DNA from: Ruminiclostridium sp.
GTDB taxonomy: Bacteria; Bacillota; Clostridia; DSM-8532
Direction: 5' to 3'
Assembly: GCA_003535195.1 (NCBI GenBank)
Contig: DOHN01000127.1
Location: forward strand, 2,061 to 27,688
DNA length: 25,628 nt
Below, in pieces: positions 17,831-24,653 of the stretch (the stretch's first letter is position 1; each line of letters opens with the position of its first letter). The position numbers were made by a program, and so were the translations under genes. The notes under the pieces were generated by a model. It did not search any database. It was not told the origin of the DNA and worked only from the letters and a program-made list of their open reading frames with translations.

Positions 17831-17851
17831 AAAAGCGACAGAGTGATGTTT
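17831..17851 (+). repeat. Dispersed intergenic repeat, copy B
   Basis: AAAAGCGACAGAGTGATG followed by TTT, one mismatch from the reverse complement of copy A. It sits between the HD-GYP gene and the exonuclease gene, 28 bases before the exonuclease promoter. It is preceded by TTCAATTCGTAATTCG, which contains the direct repeat AATTCG. Confidence 0.6.
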
Positions 17852-17878
17852 CGTATCAAAGCTCTTTAATCCCCCTTT

Positions 17879-17907
17879 TTGATTTTTATCTTTAAATCAT
17901 GTACAAT
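17879..17907 (+). promoter_or_regulatory. SigA-type promoter of the exonuclease gene
   Basis: TTGATT (17879-17884) and TACAAT (17902-17907) are separated by 17 bases, matching four and five of six consensus positions. Transcription would begin near 17914, about 37 bases before the start codon. Confidence 0.65.
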
Positions 17908-17950
17908 AAGTCTATGTGTGAATAAATTGTAAATTTTTGGGGGAACATTC

Positions 17951-18907
17951 ATGAAATTTGAAAGCATAAAAATATCTGATTTAAAAGCTGGAGAGACCAT
18001 CAACGGCATTTATATTTTAAAATCAGTAGACTTGAAGATATCTTCTAATAAAAAAACTTATCTGGATATTATTTTATCCGACCAAACCGGAGACATTTCA
18101 GCCAAATGGTGGGACACAGGTGAAACGGAGTTTAACTCTCTTCTCAAAAATAAACTTTATTATGTGAACGGCCGTATTGATCTATGGAAGGAAGCCCTGC
18201 AGCTATCAGTGAATAAAATCAAGATAGCGGATGAAGAAGACCAAAAATATATTGCAGATTTTGTGGCCTCTGCTCCCGTTCCATCTGAAGACATGCTGGA
18301 AGAAATTTATCTTTTTACTGCAAAAATCAAGAATACAGAGATTCGGTCCGTTGTCATGCAGCTTCTTGCCGAGAAAGAGGGAAAACTTCTTTATTATCCG
18401 GCGGCCAAAAGCCTCCATCACGCCATAAGGGGAGGCCTGCTATACCATATGGTCCGTATGCTGCGAGCAGCGGAGGCGCTTTGCAGCGTATATGAGGAAG
18501 CAAACCCGGACTTGCTTTTTGGCGGTGTCATAGTGCATGATTTGGCAAAAATCGGGGAACTTACCAGCAACGAGCTTGGCATAGCGGAATACTCCAAGCA
18601 GGGGCAACTGCTGGGACATATTGTGATGGGCGTAGAGGAGCTGGATCGCGCCGGAAAGCTTGTAGATGCATCCGAAGAGGTGTTGCTGCTGCTGAAGCAT
18701 ATGGTTGTCGGCCATCATTACGAACCCGAGTATGGCAGCCCCAAAAAGCCTTTGTTTCTGGAAGCCGAGCTGCTGCATCATATTGATCTTATCGATGCAC
18801 GCGTTTATGATTACCAGAATGCGACCCGCAATATCAAGCCGGGTGAATTCTCAGAGCCCGTTTGGTCACTGGACAGGCGAAGCGTTTATAAGCCCGCCAT
18901 ATCATAA
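17951..18907 (+). CDS. yhaM: YhaM-type 3'-5' exoribonuclease (OB fold plus HD domain)
   Basis: YhaM enzymes trim the 3' ends of RNA (and act on single-stranded DNA) in Bacillota. The 318-residue length agrees with the 314 of B. subtilis YhaM. Residues 1-95 form an OB-fold nucleic-acid-binding domain (LKAGETINGIYIL, then ISAKWWDTGE and YYVNGRIDLWKEALQL). The rest is an HD domain with SLHHAIRGGLLYHMVRM (H156/H157, H166), VHDLAKIGEL (H196-D197), the later GHHYEP, and LLHHIDLIDARVYDY. The ATG at 17951 follows a GGGGGA run a few bases upstream. It is a single gene with its own promoter. Three HD-domain proteins (RNase Y, HD-GYP, this one) lie within 7 kb, but their domains belong to different subfamilies. 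Confidence 0.92.
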   Translation: MKFESIKISDLKAGETINGIYILKSVDLKISSNKKTYLDIILSDQTGDISAKWWDTGETEFNSLLKNKLYYVNGRIDLWKEALQLSVNKIKIADEEDQKYIADFVASAPVPSEDMLEEIYLFTAKIKNTEIRSVVMQLLAEKEGKLLYYPAAKSLHHAIRGGLLYHMVRMLRAAEALCSVYEEANPDLLFGGVIVHDLAKIGELTSNELGIAEYSKQGQLLGHIVMGVEELDRAGKLVDASEEVLLLLKHMVVGHHYEPEYGSPKKPLFLEAELLHHIDLIDARVYDYQNATRNIKPGEFSEPVWSLDRRSVYKPAIS

Positions 18908-18934
18908 TCGCTCAGAAATCCGACCAATATCAGA

Positions 18935-18963
18935 TTTATTATCCGGAATAAAAATGCTATAAT
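18935..18963 (+). promoter_or_regulatory. Extended -10 promoter of the acetyltransferase-fold gene
   Basis: A perfect TATAAT (18958-18963) carries an upstream TGC (TGn extension) and has TTTATT (18935-18940) at 17 bases. Transcription would begin near 18970, 30 bases before the start codon. Confidence 0.7.
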
Positions 18964-18999
18964 GAATTGATCTTTGCGAAGGACATTTAGGGGGTACAC

Positions 19000-20154
19000 A
19001 TGGTAAAAATCATCAAAGTAGAAAATCAGCGCCAGCTCAATGCCTTTATTAAGTTTCCCTTTAATTTATATAAAGATAATCCATATTGGGTGCCGCCCTT
19101 GATTATGGATGAAAAGTTTACTTTAAATAAGCATAAAAATCCGGCTTTTGAATTTTGTGAAGCGGAGCTCTGGCTTGCTTACAAGGATGGGCAACTGGCA
19201 GGGCGTATTTGCGGCATTATCAACCATAGCTACATAAAAAAGTGGGGAAATTCTTATGCCCGGTTTGGCTGGGTTGACTTTATTGACGACTATGAAGTAT
19301 CGGGCGCTTTGTTTGCCACGGTAGAGAAATGGGCAAAAGAAAAGGGCATGGAATATGTCCACGGCCCCCTCGGCTTTTGTGATCTGGATAAAGAAGGAAT
19401 GCTGGTTGAGGGATTTGAAGAAATGGGCACATTTATTACCATTTACAATCATCCCTATTATATGAAGCATATTGAGACCTATGGCTATAAAAAGGATGCC
19501 GAGTGGATCGAAATTGATATTACTTTGCCTGATGAGGAAACTGCTGCTAAAATTACAGCTTTGGCAAACAGGGCAAAGGAAAAGTACGGATTAAGCGTGG
19601 TTCCCTTAAAGAGCTCGAAAGATGTTATCCCTTATGCGTCAGAGGTGTTTGATCTGCTGAATAAAGGGTATGAACACTTATATGGGGTGGTTCCCATAAC
19701 GGATAAGCAGGTTAAGGCCTATGTCAAGCAATTTTTTTCATTTTTGAACATGGATTATGTCTGCCTCATAAAAGGCCCGGACGGCAAGCTTGCCGGCTTC
19801 GGTGTGATTGTTCCATCATTATCCGAAGCCTCCCAAAAAAGCGGGGGACGGCTGCTGCCTTTTGGCTTTATGAGATTCATAAAGGCCGTTAAAAAGAATG
19901 ACATACTGGACTTGTATTTGGTAGCCATAAAGCCTGAGCTTCGTTCAAAGGGAGTGCCCTATGTTTTATTGGATGAATTGACCAAAAGTGCACTGAAGAA
20001 CGGTGTGGCCAAAGCGATCGCCTCTCCCGAGCTGGAGACCAATCATGCGGTTCAATCCATGTGGAGAAGCTATGAGACCCGGATTCACCGCCGCAGAAGA
20101 TGCTACATTAAACAGGTCAATCTTCCTGATGCGGATCATTCTCAGAACAGCTGA
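19000..20154 (+). CDS. YghO-like protein with GNAT acetyltransferase fold
   Basis: A 384-residue protein of a widespread uncharacterised family related to E. coli YghO. The N-terminus has the family pattern FIKFPFNLYKDNPYWVPPL followed by an acidic, aromatic region, and a middle segment HGPLGFCDLDKEGMLVEGF. The C-terminal 140 residues look like a GNAT fold: a beta strand LDLYLVAIKPELRSKGVPYVLLDE, where the RSKG stretch is a weakened form of the acetyl-CoA loop, then SPELETNHAVQSMW. The tail is rich in arginine (RIHRRRRCY). The start ATG at 19000 follows AGGGGG at 18989-18994. It has its own extended -10 promoter and is 126 bases from the next gene. Acetyltransferase activity is not established, and the substrate is unknown. 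Confidence 0.75.
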   Translation: MVKIIKVENQRQLNAFIKFPFNLYKDNPYWVPPLIMDEKFTLNKHKNPAFEFCEAELWLAYKDGQLAGRICGIINHSYIKKWGNSYARFGWVDFIDDYEVSGALFATVEKWAKEKGMEYVHGPLGFCDLDKEGMLVEGFEEMGTFITIYNHPYYMKHIETYGYKKDAEWIEIDITLPDEETAAKITALANRAKEKYGLSVVPLKSSKDVIPYASEVFDLLNKGYEHLYGVVPITDKQVKAYVKQFFSFLNMDYVCLIKGPDGKLAGFGVIVPSLSEASQKSGGRLLPFGFMRFIKAVKKNDILDLYLVAIKPELRSKGVPYVLLDELTKSALKNGVAKAIASPELETNHAVQSMWRSYETRIHRRRRCYIKQVNLPDADHSQNS

Positions 20155-20280
20155 CAGCTTATCCAGCTCGAATAATGAACGGAATTTAGAGAAACTTATA
20201 AAGTAAGGAATGGAAAGCCAATCATATTTGTGCGGGCGGTCCAGTAGAATAGAAAAGGCTTTCGGAGGAGGTTCTGAATA

Positions 20281-20724
20281 ATGGACTATGTATATGTTTA
20301 CACTTGGCTTGGATTGATTCTTGTCCTTATTACCATTGAGGCAGCAACCGTCAGTCTTACGACCATCTGGCTGGCTGCAGGCTCTTTAGTGGCGTTTATT
20401 CTCGCTTTGCTTTGTTTGCCTCTATGGCTTCAGATAGCGACTTTCCTGATTGTATCGACACTGCTTTTGATCTTTACCAGGCCGGTTGCGGTTAAATACC
20501 TGAAGATAGGCCATGAAAAAACAAACCTCAATGCACTTATCGGTGCTGTTGGCCTCGTCATTATGGATATTAACGAATACGCACCGGGGCAGGTTAAAGT
20601 AAAAGGGCAGATATGGACGGCCGTAAGCAAATCCGGAGTTCCTATCCCCAAGGATACGGAAGTTATCGTGCATGCCATTGAGGGTGTTAAACTTATTGTC
20701 AGCGCTTCAGAAAAGAGCGTTTAA
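20281..20724 (+). CDS. NfeD-like membrane protein, short form
   Basis: A 147-residue membrane protein of the NfeD family. About two or three hydrophobic segments span residues 7-66, then a soluble C-terminal OB-fold domain (about 80-145) ends in GVKLIVSAS. The glycine in ALIGAVGLVI begins the OB domain, as in the family. Short NfeD proteins lack the N-terminal serine protease domain and are nearly always encoded beside a stomatin/SPFH gene, as here, where the partner starts 29 bases later. They are thought to work with the SPFH protein in membrane microdomains, though the mechanism is unclear. GGAGGAGG at 20264-20271 precedes the ATG. A TAGAAT at 20245-20250 lacks a convincing -35. Confidence 0.88.
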   Translation: MDYVYVYTWLGLILVLITIEAATVSLTTIWLAAGSLVAFILALLCLPLWLQIATFLIVSTLLLIFTRPVAVKYLKIGHEKTNLNALIGAVGLVIMDINEYAPGQVKVKGQIWTAVSKSGVPIPKDTEVIVHAIEGVKLIVSASEKSV

Positions 20725-20753
20725 TAAAAAAATAAATAGACGGAGGTACTATT

Positions 20754-21674
20754 ATGGGACCATATGCATTTGTAATCTTTATTGTAGCCATTATCCTTCT
20801 TGTCATTTCCAATATTAAAGTCGTTCCACAGGCACAGGCCTATATCGTTGAGAGATTGGGCGCCTATAAGGAAACCTGGGATGTGGGACTTCATTTTAAG
20901 ATTCCTCTCATCGACAAAGTTGCCAATCGTGTATCGGAGAAGGAGAAAATTCTGGATTTTCCTCCCCAGCCCGTTATCACGAAAGATAATGTAACCATGC
21001 AAATCGATACCGTGGTATATTTTCAGATAACCGACCCAAAGCTCTATACCTATGGTGTTGAACGCCCTATGTTGGCTATTGAAACATTATCGGCCACGAC
21101 TCTGCGCAATATTATCGGTGATTTGGAATTGGATGAAACCTTAACTTCCCGTGACATCATCAATAACAAAATGCGGATTATACTGGACGAAGCAACGGAT
21201 CCATGGGGAATCAAGATCAATAGGGTAGAAGTCAAAAACATCATTCCTCCCGCCGATATTCAGAATGCTATGGAAAAGCAGATGAGAGCGGAGCGTGAAA
21301 GGCGTGAATCTATTTTGAGAGCCGAAGGTGAAAAAACCTCCAGCATTCTTGTGGCTGAAGGTAAAAAGCAATCCCTTATTCTTGAAGCAGAAGCTGAAAA
21401 GACCGCGGCCATTCTGCGGGCTGAAGCCAAGAAAGAGGCAACCATTCGTGAGTCTGAGGGTGAGGCCGAGGCTATTTTGAAGGTTCAGAATGCTACGGCT
21501 CAGGGCCTTCGCATGATTAAAGAGCAGGAGCTCAGCAAAGAGGTTATTGCAATCCGGAGTCTGGAGGCTTTTGAAAAGGCCGCTAATGGTCAGGCTACCA
21601 AAATCATTATTCCTTCCGAGATTCAGAACCTGGCTGCCTTTGTTACCTCTGTTAAAGAGCTTTCCAATAATTGA
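20754..21674 (+). CDS. qmcA: SPFH/Band 7 (stomatin-like) protein, QmcA type
   Basis: A membrane-anchored SPFH protein thought to assemble into large rings or domains that organise membrane proteins and proteolysis. The N-terminal hydrophobic segment (about 4-21) is followed by the Band 7 domain (about 22-180), with VPQAQAYIVERLGAYKETWDVGLHFKIP and PPADIQNAMEKQMRAERERR typical of QmcA and stomatin. Residues about 180-243 form a charged coiled coil of five 11-residue repeats of the SILRAEGEKTS type. The 306-residue length matches E. coli QmcA (305). GGAGG at 20742-20746 precedes the ATG, and the gene is paired with nfeD directly upstream. It ends in a strong terminator. Confidence 0.93.
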   Translation: MGPYAFVIFIVAIILLVISNIKVVPQAQAYIVERLGAYKETWDVGLHFKIPLIDKVANRVSEKEKILDFPPQPVITKDNVTMQIDTVVYFQITDPKLYTYGVERPMLAIETLSATTLRNIIGDLELDETLTSRDIINNKMRIILDEATDPWGIKINRVEVKNIIPPADIQNAMEKQMRAERERRESILRAEGEKTSSILVAEGKKQSLILEAEAEKTAAILRAEAKKEATIRESEGEAEAILKVQNATAQGLRMIKEQELSKEVIAIRSLEAFEKAANGQATKIIIPSEIQNLAAFVTSVKELSNN

Positions 21675-21709
21675 ATCCACTATTAAAAAATCCTTGAACT
21701 TGAAAGCAA

Positions 21710-21762
21710 TGCTCCTTTATGGCACAGCCTTAAAAACTGTTCATAAAGGAGCACTTTTGTTG
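21710..21762 (+). terminator. Strong intrinsic terminator after qmcA
   Basis: TGCTCCTTTATG (21710-21721) and CATAAAGGAGCA (21742-21753) form a perfect 12-bp stem; an inner ACAG/CTGT pair can extend it. It is followed by CTTTTGTTG. It lies 35 bases after the qmcA stop and ends the nfeD-qmcA unit. Confidence 0.85.
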
Positions 21763-21775
21763 TAATGTTCGAAAT

Positions 21776-21788
21776 CTCTGCCGCTTTT
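21776..21788 (-). repeat. Dispersed intergenic repeat, copy C (short)
   Basis: Read on the minus strand, AAAAGCGGCAGAG matches the core of copy A exactly; the match with copy A spans 17 of 18 bases on the plus strand (CTCTGCCGCTTTT then GAAG after one changed base). The TGATGTTT part of copies A and B is absent. It lies just after the qmcA terminator. Confidence 0.45.
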
Positions 21789-21846
21789 TGAAGGTATTGT
21801 ACTATTTTTCAGGGTATTCCAATATTAATCAAATTGTTGCATAAGA

Positions 21847-21875
21847 TTGCGATTTATTTCTGGCTGGTGTATTAT
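21847..21875 (+). promoter_or_regulatory. Candidate promoter of the HAD phosphatase gene
   Basis: TTGCGA (21847-21852) and TATTAT (21870-21875) are 17 bases apart, matching four and five of six consensus positions. The leader would be about 120 bases long and would include the palindrome at 21937-21948. Confidence 0.5.
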
Positions 21876-21936
21876 ATAGATGCTTCTGATTCCCATTTTA
21901 TTAAAGAAATATTGTCCATTAAAGCCTTAAGAGGAT

Positions 21937-21948
21937 TTGCATATGCAA
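21937..21948. repeat. 12-bp palindrome in the HAD leader
   Basis: TTGCATATGCAA is a perfect palindrome about 55 bases before the HAD start. Its half TTGCATAT is the same 8-mer found in inverted arrangement upstream of ddh. It could be a repressor site; nothing else supports this. Confidence 0.35.
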
Positions 21949-22002
21949 GTAAATCGTTTATTTAAGATCAATTGAATTTATTTACAGGGGGAAGAATGAG
22001 AG

Positions 22003-22812
22003 ATGGAAAAATTCCTATTTTTATCGGATATTGACGGAACGCTGCTACGGGGCAGCAGTGGCATTGGTGAGGGAGTCAAGACCGCGGCAAGAAAATTTAT
22101 TTCCACGGGTGGTTTACTGACATTATGCACCGGGCGGTCCAGGTTTTCCACTCGGTGGATTGCAGAGGAGCTGGGTATTCAGATTCCATGTATTTTATAC
22201 AATGGGGCCGGGATATATGATTTTTCACAGGATCGATACCTCAAATCTTTTCCGCTGCCCGAAGACGTGCTTGAATTGGTAAGGAAGGTTTATGATTTTT
22301 ACCCCGGCATCAGTATCCAGGTTTATACAAAAGATAATATTTATATGATCAGAACCAATGAATACTTGGCGGCACACGGCGTGCAGGAAGAAATGCAGGG
22401 ACCCATTTATTCCTTAGCAGATGTCAGGGGTGAAATTTTAAAGATAACCATGGTATCAACCGACAGATCTCTTCTGAAACAGTGTGGAGAAGAGGTTTTT
22501 AATAATGAACAGCTAAGATTTGACTTTGCAAGCAGACATTTCGCAGAAGTATATGCGCGGGAAGCAGGAAAAGAAGCAGCGCTGCATATTATGGCCGAAC
22601 ATTATGGGGTGAAGATAAAAAATGTATTTTCAGCAGGGGATGGGATGACGGATCTTCAGGTGCTGAAGGCTTCCGGGTATTCCTTTGCACCGGTCAATGC
22701 CCCCCGGCAGCTGCTTGAGGTATGCAGCATGGTCATACCTGCCTGTGAAGACGGCGGGATGGGGCAGGCTTTTAATAGGGCCATTGAAATGATGAATAAG
22801 GAAATGGCATGA
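22003..22812 (+). CDS. Cof-type HAD-IIB hydrolase (sugar-phosphate phosphatase)
   Basis: A haloacid dehalogenase superfamily phosphatase of the Cof type, 269 residues, within the usual 260-290. Motif I is LFLSDIDGTLL with nucleophile D9 and acid D11. TGRS near 45 follows motif I as motif II, and motif IV is SAGDGMTDLQVLKASGYSFAPVNA, carrying the metal-binding GDGxTD pattern. A C2 cap domain lies between. Members dephosphorylate sugar phosphates, flavin precursors or other small metabolites; substrates cannot be read from sequence. The GGGGGAAG at 21987-21994 precedes the ATG, with slightly long spacing. The gene converges on the SulP gene with only 5 bases between the two stops. Confidence 0.9.
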   Translation: MEKFLFLSDIDGTLLRGSSGIGEGVKTAARKFISTGGLLTLCTGRSRFSTRWIAEELGIQIPCILYNGAGIYDFSQDRYLKSFPLPEDVLELVRKVYDFYPGISIQVYTKDNIYMIRTNEYLAAHGVQEEMQGPIYSLADVRGEILKITMVSTDRSLLKQCGEEVFNNEQLRFDFASRHFAEVYAREAGKEAALHIMAEHYGVKIKNVFSAGDGMTDLQVLKASGYSFAPVNAPRQLLEVCSMVIPACEDGGMGQAFNRAIEMMNKEMA

Positions 22813-22817
22813 TCCTG

Positions 22818-24485
22818 TTATAAAGGAATATCGTTTTTCAAGCTTTGCAGTTCGACATAGGCATTGGCACGCACCAGTGCCTGTTCAATATCATCGCAAA
22901 AATTATCCTTGCTGATCAGCTCAATAAAACCATATCTCTCCATCAGTTCAAGGGGCTGGGGCTGAACCTGGGTAAAGAGGAGCAAAATCCTATGCTTTCT
23001 GCAATAGGAGTAGGTTTTAAATAAAGCATGGTATCCAGTGGCGTCCATAAATGGCACGTGGCGCATTCTGATAATCATGACCTTAGTGGGATCAAGATTT
23101 TCCTGAATGGTGTCCATAAATTTTTCGGCTGCGCCAAAGAAGAAAGGACCGTAAATCTGGAATATCTGAATGGCCTTAGGAATGCCGTCGGGGTTGCTTA
23201 AGGCGATGTCGGAACTGCATTTAAGCTCATCTTTAATGGATTCGATTCTCGTCATATCCGCCATGCGCTTCATAAACAGGAATGCTGCCATGAGCAGGCC
23301 AAACTCTATGGCGACAATAAGATTCAATATAATGGTTAATACGAAGGTTGCAAGAAGGATTGCAATATCTGTTTTGGGAGCTTTTAACAGGCTTTTGAAG
23401 ATTCGCCATTCATGCATCTTGCAGACCTCGACCATAAGAATGGCGGCTAGGGTTGTCATGGGAATCATCTTGGCCAGAGGCATAAAGAGCAGCATCATGG
23501 CCAGAACAGTCAATGAGTGTACAATCCCCGCAACAGGTGTTCTGCCGCCGTTTCTGATATTGGCCGTTGTACGGGCCATTGAACCGGCAGCCGGAATACC
23601 CCCCAATAGGCCCGAAAATATATTTGCAGTGCCCTGAGCCACCAGCTCCATATTTGAATGATGCTTATCATCAAGCATACCGTCAGCAGCTGTGGCAGTC
23701 AATAGAGATTCCATTCCGGCCAGAACAGCTATGGTCAAAGCGGCGGGAAAGAGCTCCGCGATGGTTGAAAGACTAAATCCGGAAACGCCGAATGAAGCGG
23801 ATTGCAGGCTATTGAAACGGTCTCCGATGGTCTCGACCCCGATTCCTAAAATACGAACTGCCGACGCAGTAATAATCATGGCAATCAAAGAGCCCGGTAT
23901 TTTTTTGCTTATGTAGGGCCAGCCTAATGTGATAAGCAGCGCAATGATGCCCACAATGACGCTGCTGACAGAAACCGTATGGATGGACTTTGCATATTCG
24001 ACGAGTCTGGGGATAAATTTAGAGGGCAGGAGATCTATCTTGAGCCCTAGAAAGTCCTTTATCTGCAGTGAGAACAAAATCACGGCAATACCGCTTGTAA
24101 AGCCTGTAGCAATAGGATAGGGAATATACTTTATGACATTTCCAAGCTTTAAAAGGCCCAGAAGAATCATCATAATTCCTGCCATGATGGTGGCTGCTAC
24201 AAGGGCGGAATATCCTCTGCTTTGAATAATGTCATAAATAATAATGACCAGAGCGGCGGACGGACCGCTTATCTGCGCACGACCTCCGCCGAGCAAAGAG
24301 ACTATGAAACCTGCGATAATGGAAGTATACAGGCCTTTTTCAGGGGATACTCCCGAGGATACGGCCAGCGCAATGGAAAGCGGGATCGTTATAATACCGA
24401 CCATAAAGCCGGCAGTCAAATCTTTTATAAATAGTTTTTTAGAATAACCCTGCTTCAAAACAGAAAGCAACTTTGGTGTAAACAT
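22818..24485 (-). CDS. SulP family inorganic anion transporter with STAS domain
   Basis: A secondary transporter of the SLC26/SulP family, moving sulfate, bicarbonate or other anions in exchange for or together with ions. The 555-residue protein has a long membrane domain of many hydrophobic segments (about 25-420). It begins LIKDL-type sequence FIKDLTAGFMVGIITIPLSIA, then GGGRAQISGPSAALV, the SulP signature region, and GGIPAAGSMARTTANIRNGGRTPVAGI. A cytoplasmic STAS domain (about 440-550) includes IIRMRHVPFMDATG. The ATG at 24483-24485 follows GAAAGGG on the minus strand. The gene has its own promoter and ends 5 bases from the convergent HAD gene, without a clear terminator. The anion carried cannot be told; no sulfur-assimilation or carbonic anhydrase gene is nearby. 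Confidence 0.93.
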   Translation of the reverse strand: MFTPKLLSVLKQGYSKKLFIKDLTAGFMVGIITIPLSIALAVSSGVSPEKGLYTSIIAGFIVSLLGGGRAQISGPSAALVIIIYDIIQSRGYSALVAATIMAGIMMILLGLLKLGNVIKYIPYPIATGFTSGIAVILFSLQIKDFLGLKIDLLPSKFIPRLVEYAKSIHTVSVSSVIVGIIALLITLGWPYISKKIPGSLIAMIITASAVRILGIGVETIGDRFNSLQSASFGVSGFSLSTIAELFPAALTIAVLAGMESLLTATAADGMLDDKHHSNMELVAQGTANIFSGLLGGIPAAGSMARTTANIRNGGRTPVAGIVHSLTVLAMMLLFMPLAKMIPMTTLAAILMVEVCKMHEWRIFKSLLKAPKTDIAILLATFVLTIILNLIVAIEFGLLMAAFLFMKRMADMTRIESIKDELKCSSDIALSNPDGIPKAIQIFQIYGPFFFGAAEKFMDTIQENLDPTKVMIIRMRHVPFMDATGYHALFKTYSYCRKHRILLLFTQVQPQPLELMERYGFIELISKDNFCDDIEQALVRANAYVELQSLKNDIPL

Positions 24486-24523
24486 TGTAATTACCCTTTC
24501 GTATTTTTTAGATACCCTCTTAA

Positions 24524-24551
24524 ATTATCACCAAAGGGGGCTTTTTGTAAA
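24524..24551 (-). promoter_or_regulatory. SigA-type promoter of the SulP gene
   Basis: On the minus strand TTTACA (24546-24551) and GATAAT (24524-24529) are 16 bases apart, each matching five of six consensus positions. Transcription would begin near 24517, about 32 bases before the start codon. Confidence 0.6.
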
Positions 24552-24653
24552 TATGATTCTTAAACCAGGAGCTTTTTGAGCTGATAAGGATGCTGAAAAG
24601 AGGCATCTTGAAAAAAGACAGGATTGCCTGCGAAACCGCCGATCTGATAATAT

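Larger units (their letters stand above)
21675..22002. other. Intergenic region between qmcA and the HAD gene
   Basis: No gene is seen in these 328 bases. They contain the qmcA terminator, repeat copy C, a promoter candidate, the TTGCATATGCAA palindrome and a GGGGG-type ribosome binding site at about 21987. The stretch 21877-21936 shows no recognisable element. Confidence 0.8.

Noticed and set aside
22803..22830. Shared bidirectional terminator between the convergent HAD and SulP genes.
   Set aside because: Only a 4-bp TCCT/AGGA pairing is seen.
24585..24610. GGATGC/GCATCT hairpin between SulP and DUF3810.
   Set aside because: Short stem and no T-tract on the minus strand.
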